From contig OY783192.1 in NCBI GenBank assembly GCA_963678675.1, forward strand, positions 8,385,736-8,449,735: DNA of 64,000 nucleotides, in the 5' to 3' direction. The notes below the pieces were generated by a model, which saw nothing but the letters and a program-made list of their open reading frames with translations, ran no database searches and was not told the origin of the DNA. Positions 43,293 through 55,237 of the stretch are shown here, piece by piece (positions within the stretch are counted from its first letter, which is position 1; each line of letters begins with the position of its first letter). The position numbers and the translations under genes were made by a program. The stretch is from Xiphydria camelus. Its lineage: Eukaryota > Arthropoda > Insecta > Hymenoptera > Xiphydriidae.

Positions 43293-44286
43293 ATTAAACA
43301 CAGTGTCTGCCCCTTCTATCGAATAATTTTTTCCTCGGTACTTTTTGTGTCATCAAAGGCAATTTTGATATTTTTAGTGGTCAATTTAGATGAAACCCCA
43401 TGTATAGTGTGTCTTCGCACCTAATCGGTAACACTGACTGAGCTTAATCTCCTTTGATAGTCAAATGTGTGGCACATATAAAGATGTTGGCTGGTATCCA
43501 ATCTGAAGTAGAAACATCTACGGAACATCGTACATCATTTTCTTTTTTTGGTACTTTTAGTGGGGGGTTTTCCCGGATCAATTACTTTCGTTTGCAGTTT
43601 CACCTTCGATTCCAAGTAGAAACTTCTAGGAAGAGACGCATATTGGCGTGAGGTATTAACGCAAGGATTCTACTAGTGGTTTTCGACGCTGGTAGATGGT
43701 ACGATAAGTTCCTTTCCATCTTGAGAGAAGCGGTTACAATTTCAATTCAATTGTTGCTCCTTGCGCGAGTTTCTTCGCATTCGAATTTTCGCATACCGTA
43801 TCACTCTTGACGGTTCGATATTTACATCGACAGCATCGACCTGTAGCGGGGTTCCCGGTTTCATAGACTTTGATACTTTTTGCTACTGGAAGCAGCCAGG
43901 TATAACGAGTGCATCGAGGACGTCGTATATTTTTCCGGGTCTAGCCTTTTCCCACAGAAGCGTATGAACGCATTTCGAAGAGTTTGGACCCTCTCTCGAT
44001 CGTCCTTGTAACGATTCTGCAAAAGCAAACTTTCTACGGCTACCTTAGGCTATCTCGCGAAGTTCCCTACGAGATAAAGTTTCGGATAGAGAGGGTGGAC
44101 GAGAATGGCTAAGATGCTTTCCAATTTTAAAGCCAAATGCAAAGATATTCTCTGTTCCGGTCGACGAAAGTTTGGTCGCACCGTTTGGATGCTTTGGCTT
44201 TGGTTGCACGGTTTCTGTAGAGGAAACAAATGCTTCGTTATCGTGTTCGAATCTGATTCGATTCTAGGGCCTCAAATTTAGGTTTT
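43293..44286. other. Unique DNA without identified gene
   Basis: Several short frames; none with recognisable motifs. No inverted repeats seen. Confidence 0.4.
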
Positions 44287-44339
44287 ATACAGGGTGTTTC
44301 ATCTAACACAACTTAAAATATCATGATTGTTTCGATAAT

Positions 44340-44657
44340 ATGAAAAAGTACTCGGGAAAAATTGTTCGATACAAAAAGTCAAATTCTCGGAAGCAAACTA
44401 CAACCTACGGAAGCAAACATATTTTTGATAAAAGCAAGGAAAGTAATCGAGCAGCTCAGCTCAAGTTTTTCATTTCACTTGCTTCAAAGGAGGTAAAAAG
44501 TAAAAATTCTGTACGTACCTTATCCAATTACTTCGCCCATATAAGGAGCGAGAAAAGTAGGGGCTATCAGAAACTTTTTTTAATCAAGTCTATCCAATCT
44601 CTGGAAAAAAAGGCGGATAAAAAGTACAGATTATGCTTGTTTACGGGGCTATGTTGA
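44340..44657 (+). CDS. Unidentified 105-codon frame next to a CAGGGTGTTTCATC repeat end
   Basis: Lys/Ser-rich, basic, no domain recognised (MKKYSGKIVRYKKSNSRKQ... LCLFTGLC). It begins 50 bases after ATACAGGGTGTTTCATCTAAC, a repeat terminus, and may be chance coding in repeat-derived DNA. Confidence 0.15.
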   Translation: MKKYSGKIVRYKKSNSRKQTTTYGSKHIFDKSKESNRAAQLKFFISLASKEVKSKNSVRTLSNYFAHIRSEKSRGYQKLFLIKSIQSLEKKADKKYRLCLFTGLC

Positions 44658-44751
44658 CTCGCCAAATCCTATTGTTCATTATTCCCTACGAAAATTAAAA
44701 ATTGGATGTAGTCCGATGTGAAGGTTTTGACTATACACGTGTATATACATA

Positions 44752-45474
44752 CCCACAAAAACAGATTCTCTGTAAAAAAGAGACGGCATGTTCATTCAGT
44801 GCCAACAAAAATTGGTACGTAAAATACTCTCCAAAAAAGATTTGAAATCAATTAAGATCGCCATGTTCAAGATTTATATATAAAAAGTAAAAGGCATCAT
44901 TTGAAAGGAAAATTATTGTAAATCAGGTTACTAAAAAATTCGACTAAAAAATTTATAAAAAAATTTTAATAAAAAAGAACTTGCCGCGTTTAAGTTTCAT
45001 ATTTTGTCCACTATACCGAATATTGGCAGTGCTTGGACTGTGCTAGAGTGATTCATAAATTGCACTGTCGAAGTCAAATTCAGAGAAATCCAGAAGGCTC
45101 CCGCCTGATCGGGTTCCCGTGCGACGTTCGGTATACTGGTGGTATCATATAAGTGTATGAATTTATTTAAAATCATAAGTGCATGAACATGAAATATAAT
45201 TCTCTGTCTGAATTTTTTATTTTGAAGGAAAAAACGCGGCAAGTTCTTTTCTATTAAAATTTTTTTATAAATTTTTTAGTCGAATTTTTTAGTAACCTGA
45301 TTTACAATAATTTTCCTTTCAAATGATGCCTTTTACTTTTTATATATAAATCTTGAACATGGCGATCTTAATTGATTTCAAATCTCTTTTGGAGAGTATT
45401 TTACATATCAATTTTTGTTGGCACTGAATGAACATGCCGCCTTTTTTTTTACAGAGAATCTGTTTTTGTGGGGG
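44752..45474. mobile_element. Repeat A, copy 3 (full palindrome)
   Basis: Left end CCCACAAAAACAGATTCTCTG, right end CAGAGAATCTGTTTTTGTGGG. Arms of about 245 bp, loop about 235 bp with ACTATACCGAATATTGG and TTCGGTATACTGGTGG. No coding. Confidence 0.9.
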
Positions 45475-45997
45475 GATTTTACTACTTTTTGGAATTTATT
45501 CATGAGGAGAATACGTACATGTAGGAGAATAGCTTTTTATTGCCACAAAATTAAAGCCTCACATTTTATACCCATACGAGCTAATTAATTATAACCACGT
45601 TACTTTTGATTTATTCTCGTGATATTTTGAAAGGGATTTATAAACTAGAGTGCCCTTATATTTTTCACTTTGCCTTAGTATTTTGGAGAAATAAAACATA
45701 CCGCTTTCGAATTTACAGGCCATCGGATTTTTCTTATATTTTGATCGTCTACAGAAATCCATGTAGACATTTTACCTTTAACTCTTTAAGTATACTCTTC
45801 CAATAACCGTGACGAATTGTTTAATCATATGTAAAGGTACCACTTATGACAGTACATATGTTGTTACATATTAACTCGAGACGTTAGAATAGTTTCAAGA
45901 AATCCTTTTGCATGCACAGCTGAAATTAAGGCGAACGCTAGTTCGCCTGGTCGAGAGAGAAAGAGCGATAGCCATGGCGAACAGCAGAGCCTGAAGC
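45475..45997. other. AT-rich unique DNA
   Basis: No gene or repeat recognised, except that 45475-45535 continues the flank shared by all repeat-A copies (ACTACTTTTTGGAATTTATTC). Confidence 0.45.
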
Positions 45998-46304
45998 GTC
46001 GTTCTCAGAGCTTCAACGTGTCGCCAGCGACACTTGGGTAACCAATAAGAATAAAGCCGCTTCTCCCCACTCTTCTGTCGCTGGCGACACGTCCCAAGTT
46101 GAATTTTATTTAACTTTTCTCTCCTGTCGCTGCGACAGTCGTCGATATTTAATATGGCGACTGTCGCAGCGACAGGAGAGAAAAGTTAAATAAAATTCAA
46201 CTTGGGACGTGTCGCCAGCGACAGAAGAGTGGGGAGAAGCGGCTTTATTCTTATTGGTTACCCAAGTGTCGCTGGCGACACGATGAAGCTCTGAGAACGA
46301 CGCT
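45998..46304. mobile_element. Near-perfect 307-bp palindrome (GTCGCCAGCGACAC family)
   Basis: AAGCGTCGTTCTCAGAGCTT at the left end and its inverse at the right. The arms hold GTGTCGCCAGCGACAC, itself palindromic, and ACTGTCGCAGCGACAG near a loop of about 20 bp. One small difference between arms (CAACG versus GATG) near the ends. Confidence 0.9.
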
Positions 46305-46813
46305 TTATTTACAGTAAAGAACGGAAATTTAACCTATACGCGATATTTCACTACCGTTTTTCCAGCTGACAATGGTTATAGACAACAACGGGCGCTATAA
46401 AAAATGCTCTTCTTATGTCATATGTATATAAATATTGCCAAGACACGCGTTAACGATGCTTGTTAATGTTTATTATCGTACTTGAAAACACTCTCCGTAT
46501 TTAACAATTATAAAACCCGTTCCGAATCCCGTGTTTTTTAGTGTCATGAGTTTCACACAGATGGCGTTTTCTCCGATAGCTTGATGCGAGAGATCGCTAT
46601 TTCGTCTGCTCTATGCTGGTAAAACAGTACCTCTCGAAGCATTGATTATTAACTATCATCTGTCAACCGTAACGATCCGACAAAATAATGGCATGTATTT
46701 GAATAATAAACGATAATCTGGAAACGAAAGGAGAAATTTGCAACCGCAAATTCCGTTTGACAGATACGATTCATTCTAATTCAAAACAGAGCTGGAAAGA
46801 CTCGACTGGCTAG
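46305..46813. other. Unique DNA upstream of the Ulp1-like relic
   Basis: AT-rich; no palindromes or frames of note. Confidence 0.4.
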
Positions 46814-47905
46814 ATGGTTAAATGGTACATGAACTTTGACGATGATGAAAAACAGAAGCTGATAGAAGAAGTACACACGGTATATATAATTATTGTAAGG
46901 GATGCGAAACATACTCGTACTAATTTTGTGGAGGTAAGTCCTGGAACTCGATGGAATATCAAAACCAAGACGCTCGACAATGCTACACATATCGTTGCTG
47001 TTCATAATGATTCTTTCAGTTTCGTAACTTCAAAATAATCTATAGATGTTACGCTGGCTTAGATTTTTGTATCTGTGTCGATGTCAATGATAAGTCTAAA
47101 AAATAAAGGGAGCTATTGATTGGTACGATGAACGTTGATCATTCTTCTTTTTATCGCATACACCTCAGCGATCCCGTAGAAACCGGTGAAGAGCAACAAT
47201 CAATACCAAATTCTCAGAATTACATTTTATCTGAACATTCGTATGCTTCGCAACAAGTACCTAGTGATAAGGGTCACTAAAAGAGTAGTAACGTGGCAAA
47301 AATTACCACAATTTATTGGATCTTCTACTTCTTCAACGAGAAGAAATACAGAAAATTGAGAACGGTGAATGTCTTAATGACAAACACATGAGTGTCTTTA
47401 CTTCTATTGTCCAGAATAGTACTCAATACATGCCTTACGACACCATTTACATCCAAAAACCTGCTAAAATTTGTCCGGTGCCTTCGCAAACTGATCATAT
47501 ACAAATTTTGCCTTCACTAAATCACTGGGCATGCAGTTACTACGATTGCCGCCAAGATCAATTATTAATTTATGATTCGTTGAATAATAGCAACATCGAT
47601 GAACATCAGAAAATTTTTCTCCAACGATTATATCTTGATTTCAATCTTGATAACATACGATTTCCGAAGGTTCAAAGACAAGAAAATAATACTGACTGTG
47701 GTTTATTTGCTATTGCGTTCGCTGTGTAATTAATTTTAGGCAAGAAACCTGAAACATTATTCTACTGTATAGAAAGTATGCGCTGTCACTTACTGAAAAT
47801 TTTGACCGATCGCACAATCACGCATTTTCCTTTATATTCTGACAAAGAAAGTGCATCAGGTAATTTGTCGAATATGGTTTCGGCCGTGACACCAAAGTAC
47901 AAAAT
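46814..47905 (+). pseudogene. Ulp1-like (C48) cysteine protease relic
   Basis: Three pieces in different frames. Positions 46814-47038 read [20 protein letters not shown] and [19 protein letters not shown]. Positions 47128-47280 are Ser/Gln-rich (MNVDHSSFYR ... SQQVPSDKGH). Positions 47310-47905 form a C48 core: ENGECLNDKHMSVF, NHWACSYYD (His), LLIYDSLN (Asp), RQENNTDCGLFAIAFA (Gln and Cys), then after an in-frame TAA at 47727-47729 the C-terminal MRCHLLKILTDRTITHFPLY. The catalytic His-Asp-Gln-Cys set is visible. Domains of this kind are common in insect DNA transposons. No terminal repeats for this one were found. Confidence 0.65.
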
Positions 47906-47915
47906 CACACATTAA

Positions 47916-48041
47916 GGGCCGGTTTTACCAACAGGTATAAACGCGGTATAGCGCTATACTGAGAATAACCATAAGGCTTATTGCTGGTTATTCTCAGTAT
48001 AGCGCTATACCGCGTTTATACCGTGTTGGTAAAACCGGCCC
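47916..48041. mobile_element. Tourist-like (PIF/Harbinger) MITE, 126 bp, TAA duplication
   Basis: GGGCCGGTTTTACCAACA at the left is inverted at the right, the palindrome continues through TATAGCGCTATA, and TAA stands at 47913-47915 and 48042-48044. GGGCC ends with a 3-bp TAA duplication suit PIF/Harbinger. Confidence 0.85.
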
Positions 48042-48120
48042 TAAGTAAAAGAAAACCCCCCCAAAAAAACATTTTCCAAATGTAAAATGGTGGGTCGAGA
48101 GAGAAAGGCGATCCTTACCT

Positions 48121-48502
48121 GCCTAAAAAATGAGATTTCAACAAACAAACAAAAATGATATCAACAAGCTGCAGCTTTTAGTCGCGAAAGATATGATCAC
48201 ATTAAACAATTTCTGAAGAAAAAAAAATGTATACCACCCTCACACCACCCCCTTAAACTCACTCGACAGCCCGCTTTTGCGATTAGCGATAAGAAGAAGA
48301 ATGCTCAACGTCCATCGCACCAATCAATAGCTCCGTTTGCTGTTACAGAAGCGGGCTGTCGAGTGAGTTTAAAGGGGTGGTGAGGGTGGTATACATTTTT
48401 TTTCTTCAGAAATTGTTTAATGTGATCATATCTTTCGCGACTAAAAGCTGCAGCTTGTTGATATAATTTTTGTTTGTTTGTTGAAATCTCATTTTTTAGG
48501 CA
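48121..48502. mobile_element. Foldback element, 380 bp
   Basis: GCCTAAAAAATGAGATTTC and its inverse at the ends. Arms contain AAGCTGCAGCTTTTAGTCGC and ACTCGACAGCCCGCTT. Loop about 70 bp around 48310. Confidence 0.85.
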
Positions 48503-48534
48503 AGTTTCGCCCCCTTACTCGTAAATAAATTTCC

Positions 48535-49235
48535 AGCACAGCATCGATATTTTGCTGCACCTATATTCTTCTGGGATATAAAAACCCTATATAATTCAGT
48601 CCTAACAAGTACAATCTTATCGAGCTGTACCTTATCGAGGAGATCTTTCAACGTAATGATTCCGAAATGCTTCTATGCTGTTCTGCAACATTCGCAAATT
48701 TATCGAAAAATATATATTATGAGTAAAGAGGAATGTTTCTAACATACGGTAATGTTCACGAATATTGTAAAATATCGCAGGAATGTTACAGAAAAGTTGC
48801 TTGCAAAAACGTGCTTTGCGGGGTGTAAATGATGATATTTTGTAATTTCCATCGTTACACCAAAGGTAAAGAAGAGATGAAATAGAAGTGAGGTACATAC
48901 ATGTACACTTCACGTTTGACAGGTCGGTATATAAATTGAAACTTGTGATAGTATAATATGAAAGAGGAAAAACTTATATCGACAAAGAAAAAATAATAAT
49001 AAAGTAGTTACTCCATTATTGTAATCCAATAACATTGTATCACTTATTTTTCTGCCACGACTTTAATTGCTGATAGCGAAGAAAAATCAAATTTATTGGT
49101 TGATCCATCCACTATCAACAATCAAAGTCGTGGCAGAAAAATAAGGGATATAATGGAATTGGATTACAATAATAGAGTAACTACTTTTTTTTTTTTTCTT
49201 TATCGATATAAGTTTTTCGTCTTTCGTATTATACA
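48535..49235. mobile_element. Tc1/mariner-like unit, inverted partial copies
   Basis: Positions 48535-49090 are a minus-oriented copy of the 5' part and first codons of the relic. Positions 49085-49230 start the inverse arm (TCAACAATCAAAGTCGTGGC), which is then cut by repeat A at 49237. Same head-to-head arrangement as 6120-7565 but truncated. Confidence 0.7.
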
Positions 49236-49236
49236 A

Positions 49237-49968
49237 TCCCCCCACAAAAACAGATTCTCTGTAAAAAAAGGCGGCATGTTCATTCAGTGCCAACAAAAAT
49301 TGATACGTAAAATACTCTCCAAAAAAGATTTGAAATCAATTAAGATCGCCATGTTCAAGATTTATGTATTAAAAGTAAAAGGCATCATTTGAAAGGAAAA
49401 TTATTGTAAATCAAGTTACTAAAAAATTCGACTAAAAAAATTTATAAACAAATTTTAATAAAAAAGAACTTGCCGCGTTTAAGTTTTCATATTTTGTCCA
49501 CTATGCCGAATAATTGGCAGTGCTTGGACGGTGCTAGAGTGATTCATAAATTACACTGCCGAAGTCAAATTCAGAGAATTTCAGAAGGCCCCCGCCTAAT
49601 CGGTTTCCCGTGCGACATTCGGTATACTGGTGGTATCATATTATAAGTGTATGAATTTATTTAAAATCATAAGTGCATAAACATCGAGTATAATTCTGTC
49701 TGAATTTTTTATTTTGAAGAAAAAAAACGCGGCAAGTTCTTTTTTATTAAAATTTTTTTATAAATTTTTTTAGTCGAATTTTTTAGTAACTTGATTTACA
49801 ATAATTTTCCTTTCAAATGATGCCTTTTACTTTTAATACATAAATCTTGAACATGGCGATCTTAATTGATTTCAAATCTTTTTTGGAGAGTATTTTACGT
49901 ATCAATTTTTGTTGGCACTGAATGAACATGCCGCCTTTTTTTACAGAGAATCTGTTTTTGTGGGGGGA
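49237..49968. mobile_element. Repeat A, copy 4 (full palindrome)
   Basis: TCCCCCCACAAAAACAGATT to AATCTGTTTTTGTGGGGGGA, 732 bp. Structure as in copy 3. It interrupts the transposase unit at its left. Confidence 0.9.
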
Positions 49969-50010
49969 TTTCACTACTTTTTGGAATTTATTCATCGGGA
50001 GAATATGTAC

Positions 50011-50220
50011 ACCCGGGGATACGGTATCTGTCGCTGGTGACTTTTTTTAAACGTTATTTTTAAACGTACTAACCAATGAATAATTAATTCTCATGCGCTC
50101 ATTAGCTACGGTGACATCTACTCTCGTGAATGAAAGTATGAGGATTATTAATTATTGGTTAGTACGTTTAAAAATAACGTTTAAAAACAGTCACCAGCGA
50201 CAGATGCCGTGTCCCCGGGT
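50011..50220. mobile_element. 210-bp palindromic MITE with GTAC target duplication
   Basis: Ends ACCCGGGGATACGG and CCGTGTCCCCGGGT. Arms include TCTGTCGCTGGTGACT and TTATTTTTAAACGTACTAACC. GTAC at 50007-50010 and 50221-50224. The copy at 16043 shows the empty site (GAATATGTACATGTAGG). Confidence 0.9.
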
Positions 50221-51765
50221 GTACATGTAGGAGAATAGTTTTTTATTATTAAGTATTACTGCAGAACGAGTAGGTTAGAAGATTTTCATAAAGACTCACG
50301 ATTTTCTAACATATCATCTCGTACAGGTGCAACCGAAGAGGATCTAACTCGTGTCCTGTCCGTAAAAAGATGACTCGATGGACATCGGAGAATGTCAGTC
50401 TTGTCAGCGAGCGCCTTCATCCATAGTACCCATAGTACTTTCATTGCAATATGGGCTTTTCGTTCCAACTATTCCTGCTTTAAGGAGGTTCGACTATCAG
50501 ACGAAAACCAACTTACAGCCCTAATTTTTTTATATGATATACACGAATACTTTACACAACTAATACGAAAATTTGAGCAATATAGACCGTCTATAGTTTC
50601 TTCGTTATTTTATTCTAAAGTTGACCACTTTTAACATATCGCCTTATGGCAGACGATTGTACTAAGGTAGATTATCACTGACTTTAACACACATTCCGCC
50701 AACTTTAGACTTTGAAAGACTAGTAATTTGACAGATGAAATATTAAGGATTATGTAAAAAATAAGTAAATTGGGTTTTACCGTATAGTTGCAACGTAATA
50801 TTGTCATGAAATTCGTTTTGACTTCGCAAACCATTAGCATGCCATATTAACGATGAGAGACTTGGCAACACGGCAGCGAAACAGCTGTAAAGCTCGTCCA
50901 CTTGAAGTTCCAAAAACCAGTCAGAATAGTTCATTCGTCGAGCTGGATCTAGCTAATTGTACGCTGAAACATGCCCAAGTCGTATTCAGCCTTGAGAAGA
51001 TTTATTTTCAATATTGGTGGGTAATAAGTTAGTTCGAATAAGTGCACCTGAGAAAATATTGAATTGAGTTGCTATTGGGACGTAACAACGGCAATCCAGC
51101 AGTCTCATAACCGACAGAAATTACGAAAGTGATATTTATGTTAAATTATCTTAACAAATATTTAATTAAGAAATTACATCCCATAAAACACGTCTTTACA
51201 AGTAATTTTTGTGATATTCTTGGGATATTTTGCAATATTTTTGAACACTACCCTATGTTAGAAATATATCTTTCTCGATAAATTCACAAAGTTGCAAAAC
51301 GTTATAGAAACATTTTGGAATCATTACATTGAAAGAAACAGCTCAATAAGACAGCTCGATAAGATTGTACTTGTCAGAGCTGAATTATATATGTGATTTC
51401 TATAATTATTTTAGAAAGACCTGAAAGAATACGAGAGCAGTGGAACACCGATGCTCTCCTAGAGAGAATAAGACTATAAGAAATAGAAAAGAATGTTCAT
51501 CCTTTTAAAATGAAGTACATACATGCACCGGAGAAAGCAAATCCAACTCGACGAATGAACTATTCCGACTGGTTTTTGGAACGGCAAGTGGACGATCCCT
51601 CGTTCGTCAGAAGATTTTGTTCACAGATGAATCGAAATTCTAAAACGAAGGATTAGTGAATAATCACAACGCCCACTATTGGTCCGTGAGAAATCCTCAC
51701 TGGGTAGAAGAAGTCGAAGGCGATGGAGTGGAGGGGATGAACTAAAAATAAAATAAAATTTAGTA
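50221..51765 (+). repeat. 1.5-kb direct repeat (B plus transposase relic), copy 2
   Basis: Counterpart of 16043-17545. Contains the transposase relic at about 51160-51765 with FTDESKF-type coding broken as in copy 1. Extra sequence at 51018-51085. Confidence 0.85.
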
Positions 51766-51894
51766 TATAAATCGAAACTTGTAGTAGGAAGGCAGAGGGC
51801 AAGCACCGATGAGAAAAAAAATAGAAATAAAGTATTATAGTTACCCCGATATTGTAGTTACTCCGATGTTTTTGTTCTTCTCCCACGACTTAGA

Positions 51895-52680
51895 TTCTCC
51901 AATATGTAGAAATATACCGTCCTCCCGTACTGACAGTATACATGCATTTTTTACCTCTATATGCCGGAATTAAAAATCTCTAGAACTCTGCGGTACAATG
52001 CCACGGTAGGAATATCAAATTCTACCGACATGACATGCTTCGACAAGGTCTGTATCAACTTTAGCATTATATTGGGGGCACAGCACTAATCCTGTGGCAC
52101 ATTTTTCTATCTGGGAAAGCCGTGGTAGAAAAGTAGGAGATACGATAGAATTGGATTACAATAATGAAGTAATTATTTTATTATCTTTTCTTTATCGATA
52201 TAATCCCCCTTTCGTATTATCAAAAGTTCCAATTATATATTATCGGAACGCTGTACAACTGTACTACCATAATAATATGCTTTCCCAGATAGAAAAATGT
52301 GCCACAGGATTAGTGCAGTTCCCCCAATATACCGCTAAAGTTGATACAGACCTTGTCGAAGCATGTCATGTCGGTAGAACCTGATATTCCTACCGTGGCA
52401 TTGTACCGCAGAGTTCTAGAGATTTTTAATTCCGGCATATTGGAGGTAAAAAAAAATGCATGTATACTGTCAGTACGGGAAGACGGTATATTATCGGAAT
52501 GCTGTACAGCTGTACTACCATAATAATATGCTTTCCCAGATAGAAAAATGTGCCACAGGATTAGTGCAGTGCCCCCAATATACCGCTAAAGTTGATACAG
52601 ACCTTATCGAAGCATGTCATGTCGGTAGAACCTGATATTCATACCGTGGCATTGTACCGCAATTCTAGAGAATTCTTTTC
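51895..52680. mobile_element. Foldback element with an extra tandem arm
   Basis: The arm at 51908-52122 is inverted at 52277-52487 (GAAATATACCGTC...; CCCAGATAGAAAAATGTGCC). Positions 52488-52650 are a second, direct copy of 52237-52400. Loop about 150 bp holds a piece of the Tc1/mariner-like 5' region. Confidence 0.8.
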
Positions 52681-52699
52681 TACCTAGGTTGATCTTTGA

Positions 52700-53606
52700 C
52701 TGCGAAGAAAAATCAAATTTCCATCAATCCGTCCCGTTCTCGTATGGCGCTGAAAACAAAAAATAGAACAACCACAAAGAGATACTTGTTCTATATAAGG
52801 GATGAAAATGAGGTTAAGACAGTCAGTTAGGAAGTAACTTATCTGATGCCACTTCTTCCGAGATACAGATGTCTCCTTTCCTGCTCTTCATGCACCAGCA
52901 ACCAGAGAGAAAGGACACTGCTTCCGTGCACTGTCTTGATTATTAAAAAAAAATCTAAAAACGATTTGATAATAGCTAGCTGTCAGAGCGTCTGTCACAT
53001 TCACCACTATTGAGATTCACTACTCCGATTACACTGAATTTGTACTTTTTATTAACAAGCGCGTCCGAGGATCGAAAAAATGCGAGGGAAATCGTTTCGC
53101 GAATGGAAATATTTTTAAATTTTGAAAAACAACTAAACATTCAAGGAATATATTCTCTCACACACTCTCACATACATTTTTGATGGCGTATGCGTGTGGC
53201 CGCATCTGTGTACACATTTCCGACCATGGCCGAATACCGCCGAAGACAGGCGGAATTTTTGTGACATTTTTACATATATATATCGCCCGAGAAATCGGAT
53301 TCTCGACTTTTGAGGGGCGAGGGGCGTAGCTTCGCGTTGCTTAGGAAAAATCTCTGTTAATATGTAACTTACAACATTTACTCTGGTCTCTATCGATAGA
53401 GAATAGTCGATTTATATGGCGTAACTAAGCATAGTTTTGGTTATAACCGTATATTTATTGAGAAAATTCGATGTTAAAATTGAGGGGAGAAGGGGGCAGA
53501 CATTTTTGCTGTAAAGATACACGGGTGCTCGCGGCGACAGCGCTGGCGGCGTCGTTCTGACGACTTGAATGAACATGCCGCGAGACACTACCGTGTCTCT
53601 TGATGT
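52700..53606 (+). repeat. Segment D followed by repeat C, copy 3
   Basis: Segment D 52700-53020 and repeat C 53025-53606, in the same order and spacing as 42165-43036, so D and C probably belong to one larger element. No piggyBac insertion. Confidence 0.75.
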
Positions 53607-55237
53607 AGTACGATAAAGGTGAGTGGGCACATGCCTATGCTTTAATAAAAAATTACGGGCATAGACAGCCTTCTTCAAAACTTTTTAAGCACTGATTATT
53701 GACGCAGGAATCACATATCTATTGTCATGCAATCGAGAAACTTATACGTATAGATATTTAACGAGAGTTTACTGTATAAAAACTCTCTTTAATACAACGG
53801 AAAGTTAATTTTCAAACGAAATGTGTTGGTTCCTTTCTCTTGCTTTATTTGACCTAGGTAGATTATTGTATTCGTCGCTAGTTATTTTCAATGAACTATT
53901 CGCGCTTTCATTCTTGTGCTCGATATAGAATTTCAAGATAAATGAGGAGCTCTCTCGCAGCACTTTAATGAATGTAGGTTGTACGTACGGAGAAAAGTGT
54001 ATGATTGAGATTGTTTCAATTGAAGCAATCAATACTGAAAAAAATAGTAATTTCGTAAAATATCGGGGTTTTAAGTACACTTTACTACATATAGTATATT
54101 AAATATTATTAACCAATTTAGCGTTACTTATTAAACATTACGTACCACAAGCAATATATTTTATTAGATATTTACGTACGGTATATTAAACGTTACCACG
54201 CAGTTCAGTAAAATTCGTCAAACGCATCAGCATCATTAACTGTAAAAGTCGAACAATTTGTATCTCAGAACCGTTGGATAATCGTGATGCTACAGCAAAA
54301 CGCTTATAAGCTTATAGGCGCATTTTAGTAGGTACAAGCAAAAAGGAGGCCACTGTCGATTAGCGAGAGAATTTTGCTTCTCTGGCTTCTCAGCTCGAAA
54401 CATGGGCTTATGAGCGCTCTAGCATTGCTTGTTACCCGCGAGAATAGGTAACCCCCTCGTGGCTAGTGCAGGCACTAGTTACGATTTAGTAAATTGTTTA
54501 ATAATATTTGCTTGAATACTGTTGAGTGAACACACATCTGTACAAGGTGATAAAGACTCTCAGCATTGTTTGGTAATATTTACTTAGCTATATGTATAGA
54601 AGATGGAGGTATCCACACACACAATACAGTTAAATAATATTTACAAAGCTGTACGAAAGATAGTGTTAGGCGATATACGAGTAGTAGATTTTAAAATATA
54701 ACATACGATATCGTAGTATTACAATTTGCTATACTTGTTTAGGAAGTTTAGCTATATATTTTTATAATAATATAATATTCTCTACCAATTTAGTAAACGT
54801 GATTAAACCGTATAGCAATAAATACTCAAACCATTATACAATAGTTATTACTCATCTGTTAATGCTCACTGAAAATGATAGTATTCTTTATATTTCCAAA
54901 TAGTTCTGTTCAATATCTAAACATATGATATTGAAAACCACAAATTACGTGTTTTCTTTTCATTTTTTAATACTAAACATTTCTTATACGAGTAAATACT
55001 GTAATGCTCCTCACATTTTTGAATGGTAATAATTAAGCTACGGTATAGTAATGTTTAACATTTACTTGATAAATTTTACTAGAAATACATCACTTTGTAC
55101 GAAGTATTGTAATAATTTGATATTTTACAAAATTGGAAGGCAATAGGTGCTGAATTTAAAAAATCTACTTTTTTCCATGCGCTATTTGAGATTATTACGT
55201 AATAATTATTATACGATTCTGAACTATTTGTTTATGT
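53607..55237. other. AT-rich unique DNA, no gene identified
   Basis: Very AT-rich; frames are short and motif-free. Frequent GTATAATA/TACGTA-like words but no clear repeat. Confidence 0.45.
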
